A stretch of DNA of 64,000 bases, taken from assembly GCA_051453625.1 (NCBI GenBank), contig JBOZIK010000001.1, positions 18,518,089-18,582,088 of the forward strand, in the 5' to 3' direction. Below, one piece after another: positions 47,782 to 59,949 of the stretch. Below the pieces are notes generated by a model. The model searched no databases. It had not been told where the DNA came from and saw only the letters and a list, made by a program, of their open reading frames with translations. The stretch is from Welwitschia mirabilis. Lineage: Eukaryota > Gnetophyta > Gnetopsida > Welwitschiales. Within the stretch, counting starts at the first letter, position 1, and each line of letters begins with the position of its first letter. Position numbers and translations under genes: made by a program.

Positions 47782-50019
47782 CTAGGCATTACTCAAAGAA
47801 AGGATGCAAGAAGTTTTTAAAGGATATTTAGAATATTTAGTAAGATCAAGAAGCTTTTTAATATTTGACTCAAGATATGGATTTTCATCAAGGAGGTAAG
47901 GCTTTCCTCGATTATAATAACCAAACAACACTTTGGCTTCACAAAATTTATTAGCAATATAAGAGACAAAAAATTCATATAATTCATGGAAAAATAATCT
48001 CTTATCAAAATTGTGATATAAAAAATTTGAAAGATAGATTTCATTCAATGGTTGAAAATTAAAGTCATCAATGGCACTATTAGAGATCCAAGAATTTTAA
48101 GGAAACTTCTTCGGATAACTGAATAGGATAGGTTTAACATATTTAAGAAGCTCTCTAAGGTTTAATTGTAAGCATGGATTACTATCAATAAGATAAGGTT
48201 TATCCAAATTTAAAAATTCAAGATATCCCAAGTCATACTTTTGCAAAGAGTAATTATTAAAAGCAAAAGATAAAGTGGACTTGGTAAAAGAAGAAAGGAG
48301 GTTACTTTAAGTATCACATGATGTTTTAAGAGGAAGAGATTCAAAGACATTGGAAATAGACTCCTTAAGACTATGTGCTTCATTAAAATCAAGGAAAGGG
48401 ATGTGACTTTCAGAATTACATGAACGTTCAAATGGGAGAGATGGAAAAATGTTACCGTTATCAAGGTCACAAGGTAATGTAAAAGTAGAAGCAGAAGAAG
48501 AGGTGTTATTTAGAGTTTTAAATGAAAGTACAAGTGGAATGAATGGAGAAACATGGGTAGAATCTTTAGATTGGGTTATTGCATTGGATAGAGGTCTATT
48601 CGGTATTAAGTTTGGCTAAATTTCTATCGGTTCTTCATTATTCATTTCCTCCTCATTATTTTCTTCATCATTACTTTGTTAAATGCTTTTTTTATTTTCT
48701 TCATCATTATCTTTAACTATATCTTCCTCTTATTCATTATACTGATTATTATTTCTTTGAATATTATTGTCATTCTCTAAGTTATTAGATTTATTAAAAA
48801 GATCATAAAGAGAATGTGCTCATCATCTTCTTTATTAGAAAGATCATAAAGATAATGTGCTTATCATCTTATTTCTTATTCTCCTTTTCTTCATCACATT
48901 TTTGCATGTCATTATTATCTAAATTATTAGATTCATCAAAAAGGTCATAAATAAAAATGTGATCATTGTCTTCATCGTAAATTGAAAAATTTTCAGGTTC
49001 TTCATAAAATGATTCCTTTATTTGATTTGGATTTTCTAATAGTAAGTGGAAGCCATGAAGATAATCTAATATCTCACTATCATCATCTAATGAATAATCA
49101 TCCTCAACCTTATTGTTGAATAATTGAGTTGAATCATCATTATCCTCCTTTTATCCATCTCCTAATGAATGGGATGTTATAAGTTGATCCATAATTTTAT
49201 TTTTATTTTAAAGTAAGAATTGTTGCTACTTGTTTCTAAGTTCTTCTCATTTTTTTAAAGGTGGAAGATAGTAGGATAGGTTTGAAAATGTTGTGTTGTA
49301 AAAGAACTTTAAGATAGTGGATTTTATGACATTGTTTATTGAAGGATCTTAATTACATTTTCTAGGTTCTTATTAGTATCTTCTTACCTTTTCTTCATTT
49401 TGTAAATTATTTCTTTCATTGAGTTATTTCTTTCTTTATAGTAATTTATGGAATGTGGACCTTTTTATTCATAGTAATTCATGGGAGATGAATAGGATTC
49501 ACTAAAACAATTGTAGAATGCTTTTCTAAATGAGGTGGAATTCCTAAAATGTTGAAAATTATCATTGTCATTTTTACATGAAGCCTAAAAAAATGGGGAG
49601 AAGAGGGAAGAAAAAGAATAAGGAGTTTGAAAAGAGGAGAGGACCCCATTCCTAGTCTTAACATCATTTGGTGTTATTCACCTTCTTTCTATAAATATCT
49701 CGTGGAGTGTTCTTTTATCATTATTCTTTGAAATTCTTATGTTTCTCCTCCTTTTAGCAAGTATTTCTTGAAGTGGTCTTTTATCATTATCCTAAAAAAT
49801 TCTCACATTTCTCCTTATTTTAGCAAGTATTTCTCGAAGGATATTCATAGATGAGAAGGATGAACAAGAAGAATTCTTGATTCTAATTTCTACATCATTA
49901 CCAAGAGGTAAGTCAAAGGGATTTTGGATTTCACATTTCCTTTTAGCAATTAAATCTCTAAGTGTAACATTCATATTTGAATTAGATGTTCCTATCATAA
50001 TTAATCTACTAGGTGACAC
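47782..50019 (-). pseudogene. Unrecognised repeat-containing pseudogene
   Basis: A minus-strand frame starts MSPSRLIMIGTSNSNMNVTL at 50,019 and can be followed, with stops and frameshifts, to 47,782. N-terminal part: a basic unit repeated as LRDLIAKRKCEI, LREILAKIRRNVRI, LQEILAKRRRNIRI and LHEIFIERR, with linkers (D/N)NDKR(P/T). Middle: an acidic Asn/Glu/Asp-rich stretch (about 48,650-48,900). C-terminal part: three loose copies of a motif, IPFLDFNE, KPYLIDSNPCLQLNLRELL (about 48,150-48,205) and KPYLLDENPYLESNIKKLL (about 47,848-47,905), two of them associated with PLKTSC. The final 89 codons are open (48,048-47,782). A TATAAATA box lies about 150 bases upstream. I do not recognise the protein; it could be a retroelement ORF or a host gene relic. 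Confidence 0.5.
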
Positions 50020-50171
50020 TACACAGATGAAGAAGAAATAAAATAATGTGCTTATATTCTATTATTTTCACAATCTTCTTTTGAAAAATTTGATTCTAAA
50101 ATAACATAAGTAGAAAAAAATTTTCTTCAATTCTTGGATTTTAGATATGTGGAATGTACATACTTGGATTT

Positions 50172-50179
50172 TATTTATA
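50172..50179 (-). promoter_or_regulatory. TATA box upstream of the 50-kb pseudogene
   Basis: Minus strand CTATAAATAAAATCC. It is about 150 bases above the Met at 50,019, a normal plant promoter distance, and too close for a usual U5 plus primer site plus leader. A TATTGTCTAGACGATAATC palindromic stretch lies about 120 bases further upstream (near 50,310). Confidence 0.5.
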
Positions 50180-51146
50180 GTCGAATAAGCCTTCTACTAC
50201 TTTCCTTGACCAAGCTTTATTCCCTTTGATATTTTAGATTTTTACTAGAATCTAACATGTTCTTGCATGATTAAAAAAATGCCTGCAAGTGTCATCTTGA
50301 TTATCGTCTAGACAATATCTAAGATGACCACTTACAAAAAACTAAAAAAAAAAAAGAAACACAGAAACATGGAAAAATAGAAATAGAGGAAGATACTTCA
50401 TCTAGGCAACTAACGTATTCGTCATAAAAATAAACCTTGGAATCAATATGGGACCCAACAAATTTATTCACTTTATAACAACGTGGGTTTCAAAAAAAGC
50501 GTGATGATTTCACTAAGTTGTTAGAAGATAATAAGATGAAGTCTCTATGTCTACAATAAATTCTTTAACAATCCTCTTTCTAGATAAAATTCAAATTTAA
50601 GAAGAAAATTTTATTGTTAAGAGAAGGGCTAAATGTTTGAAGATCGAAAATAAATTTTGTAAGGATAAAAGTTCTTTTCATAGTAAAAGTACAATAAGGT
50701 AAGAAAAGAGAGACAATAGTTAAAAAATAAACTAGTGTCTCATTTTAACTCTCTAAAGGCAAATATATTAGATTAGAAATGAGGCTATCGAAAAAGCCCA
50801 AATCAACTAAGAGAGAATCAAAATGCAAGAAAATGAAATTACTTTTCTCAAAGAAAAATGGAATCATCTCTATAACCATTTTCTCAATACAATCATTCTT
50901 TACTCAAACAAAGTCTTATACAAGTGGTTCAAAGTGAAATAGCTAAGATTTCAGATAAAATTTAATAACATTCTTCTCATTAACCATCAAAAGTAGATAT
51001 AAGGGTAATAAGCCATTGAGTTCTTGATTTAATTATATAAGTTTTGATTCTTGTTATTGAAAAAGATTTAATCAGAAAACTTAAAAATAAAAACAAGAAG
51101 TTATTATATGAAAATAAATTATTAGAAGTCTGTTTGGGGAAGAGAA

Positions 51147-51546
51147 TAGGATCTAGGTGTGAGAAACTATAAGTTCATTGAAGCATGCATTTCTATACCC
51201 AAAAACATTATGACTATTTTTGCAATTGTAAAATGATCGTCAATGATATAGTACAAAAATAGAAAGAGCATGGGAGATATAACTTGGGTTTCTAATCTAG
51301 CTATAGAATAAATAAATAATGTTAATGCTGAGGATGCTAAGGAATAACATCAAAAAGCAATTAATAAACTCTTCCATTTGTGTGAGGGAATTAAGAAGAA
51401 CCTTTACCTTTTTACAATCATTGAACATGATCTAAATTGGTTAAAATATCAAAGAGAATACATAGACTCAATGAGAATGTTGAGAGGAATCTTTATAGAT
51501 ATCTTCTCTAGGATGGAGGTAAAGGTGTTATACAATTATCTTTGAG
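51147..51546 (+). pseudogene. Unrecognised decayed coding-like stretch
   Basis: One frame holds for about 133 codons with few stops: DLGVRNYKFIEACISIPKNI, GDITWVSNLAIE, NNVNAEDAKE, then a clean run of 66 codons HQKAINKLFHLCEGIKKNLY, LFTIIEHDLNWLKYQREYID, MRMLRGIFIDIFSRMEVKVL. Residue use looks protein-like for such AT-rich DNA, but no family is recognised and no start is clear. It could be a gag-like relic. Confidence 0.35.
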
Positions 51547-52996
51547 AGTTTCTCAAAATTAAATAAACCAGAAAAACCCTCTTTCCCTAAGCCTTTACAA
51601 CCAAAGAAACTTCCAACATCAAAAAGTAAAAGTAGCCTAAAGGAAGACCACATGAATTGATTTCATATGAACAAAAGATTTGAATTTGGATGATCCTACC
51701 CTTTTGAGCAAACAAATAGAGGCTATGCAATACTTGGAAGATATAAAGCAACCACACACTAAGGAGGAGCCTAATCAGTGAGCAAGAAAGCAACCAAAAA
51801 AAAAAAAGGTAGATAAGTTACCATTTGATTTTGAATTTTATTTTATGAATGAGAACATGTATTTTATTTGATGACTAACCAAATTTCGAGTATGGGAGGA
51901 AATGATAAGGTAAAGATATTTGCAAATATTATGTTACTTTTTTTAGTTAATAATGAATGAAATGCAAAATATTTAGTGTTATATTCTATGAAAGGCCTTT
52001 ATTTTATATCATCATCATTATTATTAATATGTANNNNNNNNNNNNNNNNNNNNNNNNNNNNNNNNNNNNNNNNNNNNNNNNNNNNNNNNNNNNNNNNNNN
52101 NNNNNNNNNNNNNNNNNNNNNNNNNNNNNNNNNATGTATGTAACTAACCTTATTTTTTAGGATAATATAAATGTATAATAAACTAAAAGAACTACTAATA
52201 AAGGAGAAATAATTAAAACAATATTAGAGATGGCATGAAAGGTTGAGAGTACAAAGCAACATAAGAAGACCTATTGGAAGCTTGGGAGAGGTCATACAAG
52301 GAAGGGGAGATAAACAACTAAGATGTCATAGATATATATGCATTGGGAAGAGAAGGTGGGGATCTTTTTGAGAATTCTAAACAAATCTTGAAAAAATATC
52401 TAAAAGAAGGAGAAGATTACAAAGGAAGAGCTACAAAGTAAATTCCAAATTTTGGTACTTGTTGTTATTCATAGAAAACTATTTTACTTTTATATTTCAT
52501 GAAAGTAATATAAGCTTTGTTATTCTGAAAAGAATCTTACATTACTATACATGAGATTTGGAAAAGTTGCATGTTGGTTATTTCTTGCTCTTAATATTTA
52601 TATTAACTAGAGTTAATATTAAGAAAGTGTATGAGTTAGAAATAGGTGATGCACAAATATGGCCATGGTTTTCTTTATTCTTTGTTTACTTTCCTTTTTT
52701 ATCCTTTGTAAATACTATTAATATTATATAAATGATTAAAACAAAATTTGCTAAAAAAAATATTCTTAATAAAGAATGTTTTTTGATGTAAAGAAAGAAT
52801 CTTCAATTAAGTTAAAAGCATGAAAAGATTCTTCATATAAAATTTAATAATTATTAATCTTGTGGTGTAGCTATACAGTTTCAATTTGTCTAGCATATTG
52901 TTATGTAAATTAGCCTTTTATTACATCTTCTAATAAAAATAATTTCCCATTTTGAGTGCTTTTAGTAAATTTACAACCTTGTTACTTATGCTTCAA

Positions 52997-53008
52997 GCTC
53001 TGATACCA
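52997..53008 (-). other. Primer-binding site for initiator-Met tRNA (copia)
   Basis: Minus strand reads TGGTATCAGAGC, the exact plant initiator-Met tRNA complement, three bases after the LTR end. It shows that the LTR at 53,012 served as the 5' LTR of copia element 1. Confidence 0.93.
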
Positions 53009-53011
53009 CTA

Positions 53012-54084
53012 TGTTAATAGATGATTGGTGGATCTTATAAAGATGTCTCTGATTTTGAAGATATTTCTACTATTAAAAAGTTCTATATAGAATGCAATTT
53101 ATTAACAAAAGACATCTTTGATGTTGAAGATGTCTATTCTATAATATGAATTATTTGTCAATTGACATCTATCTTGAAAGTTTAATTATCTAATAGTAGA
53201 TATCTCTAGTAAGGATGACATCTATCATAAAAGATTAACTTGTATTATAGTAGGTAACTCTAAGTTTGGAAGATGTCTCTGAGTTGTGAAAGACATCTAC
53301 TTCAAGAAAGATGTCTTTGATATGAAACACATCTATCCAGCATTTACTATAAAACTACTTTTAAATCACATGAAATTGGTATTTTGACATTACAATTCTT
53401 GGAACAAAGTTTTAACAATAATCTTAGCCATCCAGAAAAATGTAAGATCATCTTTCACACAAGATTTTTCAATATTCTTTCTAGCTAAATCTTTAAGGAA
53501 TTTCATTCTTAATTTAAAATGTGCTTGTTATCAAGATTTACATGAAATAGTGTATCTTTACTTATTTCTTTGAGAGGAATAGTTTAAAACCTTTAAATAA
53601 GAGGAAATATCATTTGCATGTAACATGCAACTTGAAATATTCAAGATTCAACCTTAGATTTACTAGCTGTTCAACATTTCCATTTAAAATCTAGCTATTC
53701 TTAAATAGATCTATTACTTATTTTCAGATTTGAGAAAACAAGAGACAAAATACATCAATAATTCTTTTATTCTTTCATGCAAACATATATGTGAGTGAAT
53801 TCAAGTAGGATTCAAGGATTACTAAAGAAAAAAAAAAACTAAATAATCAAGCAAAAATCATGAAAATTTTTTGGAAAAATTTCTCGAGCATTTCATTCAT
53901 CTCTTTACAAGGCATCAATCTTGTGATTCTACATTAATATTTGGCTTATATAGAAGATTTTGAAGTCATTCCTTATTCTCTAATCCATGTGTGATCTAAT
54001 CCCTTACAAGAGAAACTAACATTACTTTCTAACGTAAATTTTTCTAATCTCACGACTCTCTAAAAATTAACATTAAAACATAAT
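53012..54084 (-). repeat. Shared copia LTR, main part (split by element E)
   Basis: Aligns with 40,966-42,110 up to 54,084 and then jumps to 61,386-61,439, where the LTR finishes. The two pieces total about 1,127 bases against about 1,145 for the intact copy. On the minus strand it ends TCTATTAACA before the primer site. Contains the AGATGTCT/AGACATCT dyad block at 53,035-53,340. The split is caused by element E, with ATAAT duplicated on both sides. Confidence 0.88.
54080..54084 (+). repeat. Left target duplication of element E (ATAAT)
   Basis: Matches 61,381-61,385. The uninterrupted copia LTR at 42,050-42,062 reads ACATAATTACAAA, confirming the empty-site sequence. Confidence 0.85.
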
Positions 54085-55560
54085 TGTTTACAAGTAAAAA
54101 TTTACATTGTATGTAAGTAAAATTAATTAATTAGCATAGGAAAAGGCATTTAATTCATTGATTTATCATAAAATAATTTCTTTTACCCTTTTTATTATGT
54201 TCTCATGAAAATATGAGTTTTTTCCTAACATTAGTAGGCCTGTTACTACCTTTTGAAGAACATTTTCAAACTTGAAAAAATTCCAATGCAAATTTTTGGC
54301 ACCATTGGCTAAGACTACTGGTGTCGCTAGCTAGAACAACTAGTGCCACTAGCCAAGAGTACTAGCATTACTGAATTTTTAAGATAGACTGAGTCGAAAG
54401 TCATGTTCCTACATTATTTTGGGGGTTTTATTATGATTAAATTATGGGATACGTCAAAAATTGATTAGATTAAATCTTAAACTTTAATGACACATGGCAA
54501 AAGTACAAGACGACACATCGTAGTGACATGTGATAACAACAAGGATGATCACATGGAGGATAGATGACATGACATTTGTGAGTAGTGTCTTCAGTAGTTA
54601 AAAGAGATGTTATTGTCATGTTTGCATAAGAAGACAAAGAATCCTTCTTTATGGCTACATGCCAAAAATTATAACTTCCTCCTTAGTAACTGCCCTAATG
54701 TAATCCCCTTATGTAATGTCCCACTAACTGCTCACCTGATGTAATCATGACCAGCTCTCCAAGCCTTCCCTCATCTATAAAAGGGCTTTGAGCCTCNNNN
54801 NNNNNNATGGATATTTTATTTGCCTAACATGGTGAGAATACCTAAACTGCTAGAATGTCATAGTGTTCATATTTCTTAGGGGTAGATTGTTCCAAGGCTA
54901 GTTGAGAAGTCCTTCATCTCTATCTCTCTCTTCATTAATGTAGAGTATGCTTTCAGTTTTAGTAAAAGGATTGACTTTTAATTATTTCATTGTTAATGAT
55001 TATTCACTTAATATTAGCAATCTTTAGGTGGAACTAGTTCTTAAGTTTCTTTTAATGTTTCATTGTTAATGCACATTCAATTAGTAGTAACAATTTTTAG
55101 ATGAATTTATTTTATTATCAAGTTCTTTCATACCGAGTAAGTTATTTGAGGTTACTTATAAAATATCAGAGTCAATATCATTTGATGAATCTTGTATGCC
55201 TTTTTTCATACTTTCCATGTTTACAAGGAAGATGAAGGATCAATTGGACTAAATAACTCCCCAATATTCATGTAGTGGATGAGATTATGCCTCTATGCCA
55301 AGCCTTAATGACTTGATGATTTTAGTTGTATTTTAAGATACAAGAGTTATTAGAAGAAGGTGGAGCATTAGATCAATTAATTAGACCTTTGGAATACTTC
55401 ATTCCCTTACGACATCAATCAAATATCAAACTAAATCTCAACATCTACTTTTTATTTTGTTGTGATTTCTATTGTAAGTTCTGAGTATCACATAAATTCT
55501 AATGGAAGAATGATACGAGGTTCTACCTAGTTAAATTGGGTTCATTACTATACATGAATA
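54085..55560 (+). repeat. 5' LTR of element E
   Basis: Begins TGTTTACAAGTAAAAATT and ends near CTATACATGA. TATA box at 54,776-54,783 followed by GGGCTTTGAGCC; a 10-N gap follows at 54,797-54,806. Roughly 80% identical by eye to the 3' LTR over the readable middle part, which indicates an old insertion. Contains a short triplicated phrase around ACTACTGG-(C/T)-CACTAG (54,300-54,375). Confidence 0.88.
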
Positions 55561-55566
55561 AATATT

Positions 55567-55584
55567 GGCATCATTGCCAGGAAT
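55567..55584 (+). other. Primer-binding site of element E (tRNA-Asp type)
   Basis: TGGCATCATTGCCAGGAA, about eight bases after the LTR end. It shares TGGCATC with the site of element D, whereas the usual Athila site has TGGCGCC. Confidence 0.85.
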
Positions 55585-56706
55585 ACTAGTACGATAGCTT
55601 TCAAAGAGTCCATAATTTTCTTCTTGCATGTTTTTAGTTAGTTTTTATTTTTCTTGTAATGGATACTTGTCCTTTTTCTAGTCGTACCTAAAATAGTCCT
55701 TTCTCTTTTATTTGTGTGTTTTTCTTTCCTTCTAGTGATGGGTCCCAGTTGTTTTCTAGTGAAACCCAAACTGGTTCTAATTGTTGAGTTTAGTTTTTTA
55801 ATATAGTAGCTAAAATTTCATTTCTACATCTGATATTTCATGTTGCAGGTCTAATAAATTTCCTACATGTTGTAACCAAACCAAGATCATGAATTAAAAA
55901 ATACTAAACTCTAATAATTTTGAGTGTTTTATATTTTATTTCTTATGTAATTTTTAGTTTTTATTCTATTAAATTCCAATAAAATCTTCAAAAAAAATTT
56001 AGAATTTATTTCCCTAGATGTTTCTTTAAAAAATACTATCATTACTGTATAGATGCCATCTGCTTTTTCGCATATTTTTCACTCAAATTCTTCTCTAACT
56101 CTCTTGAATCTCTTAAAACCTTTTTGACATTGGGAATCCTCTAAAGTGGTAAAAAATTTAGGAAAATGTGAACCTTTAGTGAAAATCATAACCCATTTTC
56201 TAAAACTTAACAATGAGTTAGACACTTAACCCATTCGAAACACCTTATGAATCATAATCTGTCTACCCCTATAGTTTTCAGAATTATAATTAACCCAAAT
56301 GAACTATAGGGGACTGCATTCGATTAAAATAAACTCTAGGGAACTACCTTTGATGCAATTAATATTATCTTTAATCCATAAATCCTTTCAACAATAGATA
56401 GACCTTTGGAGAATATTTTTAACCTCATCCATATATAGACTAATGTCCTTGTAATGTTAAGTTTTAAAATCTATATATCAAACAATAGGAATTTAATCCC
56501 ATGCCTTTCATTACCCCTTCAATCTTTATTCTTTGTTCTCATTTTCATATTCATCATTCTTTAATCCTTATCTTTAATATTCCTTTTAATATCCTTCATC
56601 ATTTAACTAATACCTATTATTTTCCTACATCCAACAAGCTACTTTACATTCCTTTAAAGATATCTTTCAAGATTCTTAAAAGGTGTTGTTTAAATAACTT
56701 CTAACA
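55585..56706 (+). other. Leader of element E
   Basis: Untranslated leader; 55,600-55,920 matches 11,735-11,960 and the reverse complement of about 1,080-1,420. No gene; the open frame 56,501-56,704 is Phe/His/Ile-rich AT translation. Confidence 0.65.
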
Positions 56707-58075
56707 TGTCTCAATCTCCCTCAAATTCTTTAGAACAAGCCACTAATAAAACCAATAAAAATATTGAGCAACTTCTTTAATAAACAACTAAGACCAACGC
56801 TCAAGTCCCTAGGGATCTTAACTAATAATAATAAGAAAAACCCCTTATACATTCCATGAACATAAAATCCTTAAAAATTTTGAAAGGATTAACAAGATTA
56901 GAATTAATGTCATCCAAATCATATCCTTTAGGAACGAGAAAGGAGCCCAGGAGAAGAAACCCAATAAAAACCATATAAGAAAAGCCAAGAAGACCTTGAG
57001 TTTCAAAACACCTTAGAGAGTGAATGATTAAGTGCAAATAGGTTCTATAGACATATCAAATGATGATCAATCAGTAGGAAGTAAGCAATCATTTGAGGAA
57101 GATGGCAAATTCGACAGCTACACAATAGAGGATGAATTGATAAGCAACATTAATGAAATGGACAACATTGAAAATGAATTCATCTTTGAACCTCAACCAT
57201 TGTCACTTGAGTAATCACTTGAGAAAGATTTCCTTAATAACATTAATGAAGAGGATAAAATTAGCCAAAAGCCTATTCATAATCCATCCTATGAAGAGTC
57301 TTTATCTTTTTTTTTACCAACCTATTGAGTTAATAATGTCACTTTCATCTTATATTCTAAGTAAGACTCAAATATCAATGACAAAGACAAATCCTCTATA
57401 CTTTTAAAATTATTTTTTAATAAGATTCTTGATGATCATTCATCTTTTCTAATGATTTTTAATTTATCTTTATCTTTACCCCCAAAAGATGTCTTGCATG
57501 AGTTATTGAACAAACAAAAATAGGCTAAAGGATGGACAATTTCTAATTTCAAATGCATTAATTTTACTGCTAGTGTTGATGTTCTTCTGATTTTTATGGA
57601 GTCTTGCGTAGATATTTAGAAGAATTATCTCTCATATTTGAATGATTAGCATAATTTCAATTCATCATTCAACCATTGCATTCACCATTTTGAACCTTCA
57701 TACATGCAGTACCTTAGAAAATCCTTGCAAAATTTTTAATTTCTTCATGTGATTTTAAATTAGATTTCTTTTAGAGTAGATTTTAATTTTAAAATAGATG
57801 TAGATTTTAAAAAAAAGAAAAATGCTAAAAACATTTGTTTTTGATGTCCTTTCTCACCTTAAACTATACAAGTACTACTGCCTATATAATCACTATCTTA
57901 AATATTTTCAAGAAAATCCCAAATACCACCCACAACATAAAATAGATCATCATCATTTTAAGCTCCATCACCCTCTCCTTCCACTTTGGCTGCATCTAAC
58001 AAAGTTCACCAACCATCCTTTCCTTCCATCCATCTACAAGTTTCTAAGATTGAATGATTCTTGCTGATGACCATT
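56707..58075 (+). pseudogene. Acidic ORF relics unique to element E
   Basis: MSQSPSNSLEQATNKTNKNI opens at 56,707 and soon meets a stop. The best stretch is 57,032-57,214 (60 codons), starting MQIGSIDISNDDQSVGSKQS and very acidic, with ELISNINEMDNI echoed just downstream as DFLNNINEEDKI. Later pieces read DDHSSFLMIFNLSLSLPPKD (57,430-57,490) and FNSSFNHCIHHFEPSYMQYL (57,655-57,715). No gag or pol motif is present. It occupies the place of gag-pol. The function is unknown; it may be an element-specific ORF or captured sequence. Confidence 0.5.
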
Positions 58076-59949
58076 AATGAAATAAACCAATAATAAGTGA
58101 TCACATTATCATGGCAAATTAGGTAGAATTTAAGTCTGCTTATAGTTTTTCAATAAAAAGTTTTACTTATTTTTTAGTCAGCTTATTAAAGTTAGTTTTA
58201 CTTAAGGTCTTCTAATTAAAAAATGTAGCTGAACTAAGGTGGAATCTACTTTTATACTATGTTAATTATTTTCAAAGCATTTTATGGAAATAAGATTTTT
58301 TTTGATTAGGTAATGAACCAATGAACCCTTCATGTGCATCAAAATTAACTGAATATGAGGAGTAATTAAAAGAAAATGAAAAACATCCTCTCCAAAAAGC
58401 ACATTATTTAGTGATCAATTAAAAGTTGGATTTAGCTAACTGTATCAGGGTCATGAATGCTCACTGACAATGTAGCTCTAACAATTTATTTTATAACATT
58501 TTCAACTGCATCAGGGCTATAAATCCTCACTAGCTATGCAACACTAACTCTTTCATACATTAACATACTTAAGTCTATTGGAAAGATATGTTATAACACT
58601 TGATGCTAGATTTGATCTAAATTCTTAAAACAAGAAGCAAAGTATGATCATGAAAAAGGTAAAAATTGGAATGAAAAAGGTGGAACTAAGAGATTCTTTT
58701 GTGTTTACTTTCCTTAGCTTGTATACTTGAAAGTTTGGTCAATGGATTTTTAATTGCTTATAGGTTTACTTAAAGGATATCTTATTTGTTTAATATTATG
58801 ACACTTTTTAAATANNNNNNNNNNNNNNNNNNNNNNNNNNNNNNNNNNNNNNNNNNNNNNNNNNNNNNNNNNNNNNNNNNNNNNNNNNNNNNNNNNNNNN
58901 NNNNNNNNNNNNNNNNNNNNNNNNNNNNNNNNNNNNNNNNNNNNNNNNNNNNNNNNNNNNNNNNNNNNNNNNNNNNNNNNNNNNNNNNNNNNNNNNNNNN
59001 NNNNNNNNNNNNNNNNNNNNNNNNNNNNNNNNNNNNNNNNNNNNNNNNNNNNNNNNNNNNNNNNNNNNNNNNNNNNNNNNNNNNNNNNNNNNNNNNNNNN
59101 NNNNNNNNNNNNNNNNNNNNNNNNNNNNNNNNNNNNNNNNNNNNNNNNNNNNNNNNNNNNNNNNNNNNNNNNNNNNNNNNNNNNNNNNNNNNNNNNNNNN
59201 NNNNNNNNNNNNNNNNNNNNNNNNNNNNNNNNNNNNNNNNNNNNNNNNNNNNNNNNNNNNNNNNNNNNNNNNNNNNNNNNNNNNNNNNNNNNNNNNNNNN
59301 NNNNNNNNNNNNNNNNNNNNNNNNNNNNNNNNNNNNNNNNNNNNNNNNNNNNNNNNNNNNNNNNNNNNNNNNNNNNNNNNNNNNNNNNNNNNNNNNNNNN
59401 NNNNNNNNNNNNNNNNNNNNNNNNNNNNNNNNNNNNNNNNNNNNNNNNNNNNNNNNNNNNNNNNNNNNNNNNNNNNNNNNNNNNNNNNNNNNNNNNNNNN
59501 NNNNNNNNNNNNNNNNNNNNNNAGAATAAAATTTAAAAGAATTTTCAATAAATGTGGCAATTAAATTAGGTATTCTATCTTTTAAATTTGTGGATGATGC
59601 AATTTTCATTAGGTTTCATGTTTTATTTTCTCTTAGATTATATTATGGTCTTATCTAAAATACTTATATTAATATTATTTCCTAGCCTTGTGGTTTATTC
59701 TCAAAAGCTTTGTATTAAATTTTCTCTCTCTTTAAGTTTAAGAACAAAGTTTACTTTTGGTTGGGGGTATGACACCCATTTTTATAGAATTTTTCCAATT
59801 TTGATGCCTTAATTATCAGAAATTAATCAAAATTTTTTGAAGATGATATCATTTCCATAATTAACCATTTTGACTTAGACAAATTTCCCATGTTCATCAT
59901 TTTTGTATCAACCTTTTACTAAGATTCTAATAAAAGTCTAGTTAGGGGT
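58076..59949 (+). mobile_element. 3' region of element E with polypurine tract
   Basis: Collinear with 17,590-18,400 and then with 24,100-24,372. GATTAGGTAATGAACCAATG at 58,303 is the family block. TTTTGGTTGGGGGTATGACA (59,754-59,773) is the inner tract and GTTAGGGGT just before the LTR is the priming tract. The 708-N gap is at 58,815-59,522. The 74-codon frame 59,588-59,812 overlaps these non-coding tracts and is not called. Confidence 0.75.

Larger units (their letters stand above)
50030..52996. other. Foreign DNA inside copia element 1, upstream part
   Basis: Contains the promoter-like stretch at 50,170-50,340, a decayed plus-strand coding-like stretch at 51,147-51,546, AT-rich low-complexity DNA and a 100-N gap at 52,034-52,133 flanked by ATGTA repeats. 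No copia gag was recognised between 52,996 and 52,000, so the boundary of the insertion on this side is unknown. Confidence 0.45.

Noticed and set aside
48210-48470. 86-codon minus-strand frame (MTLITVTFFHLSHLNVHVIL)
   Set aside because: Out of register with the repeat-bearing pseudogene frame in the same place, which keeps repeated motifs; this one is hydrophobic shadow.
57153-57407. 84-codon plus-strand frame overlapping the acidic ORF of element E
   Set aside because: Shifted shadow of the acidic frame 57,032-57,214, and low in sequence complexity.
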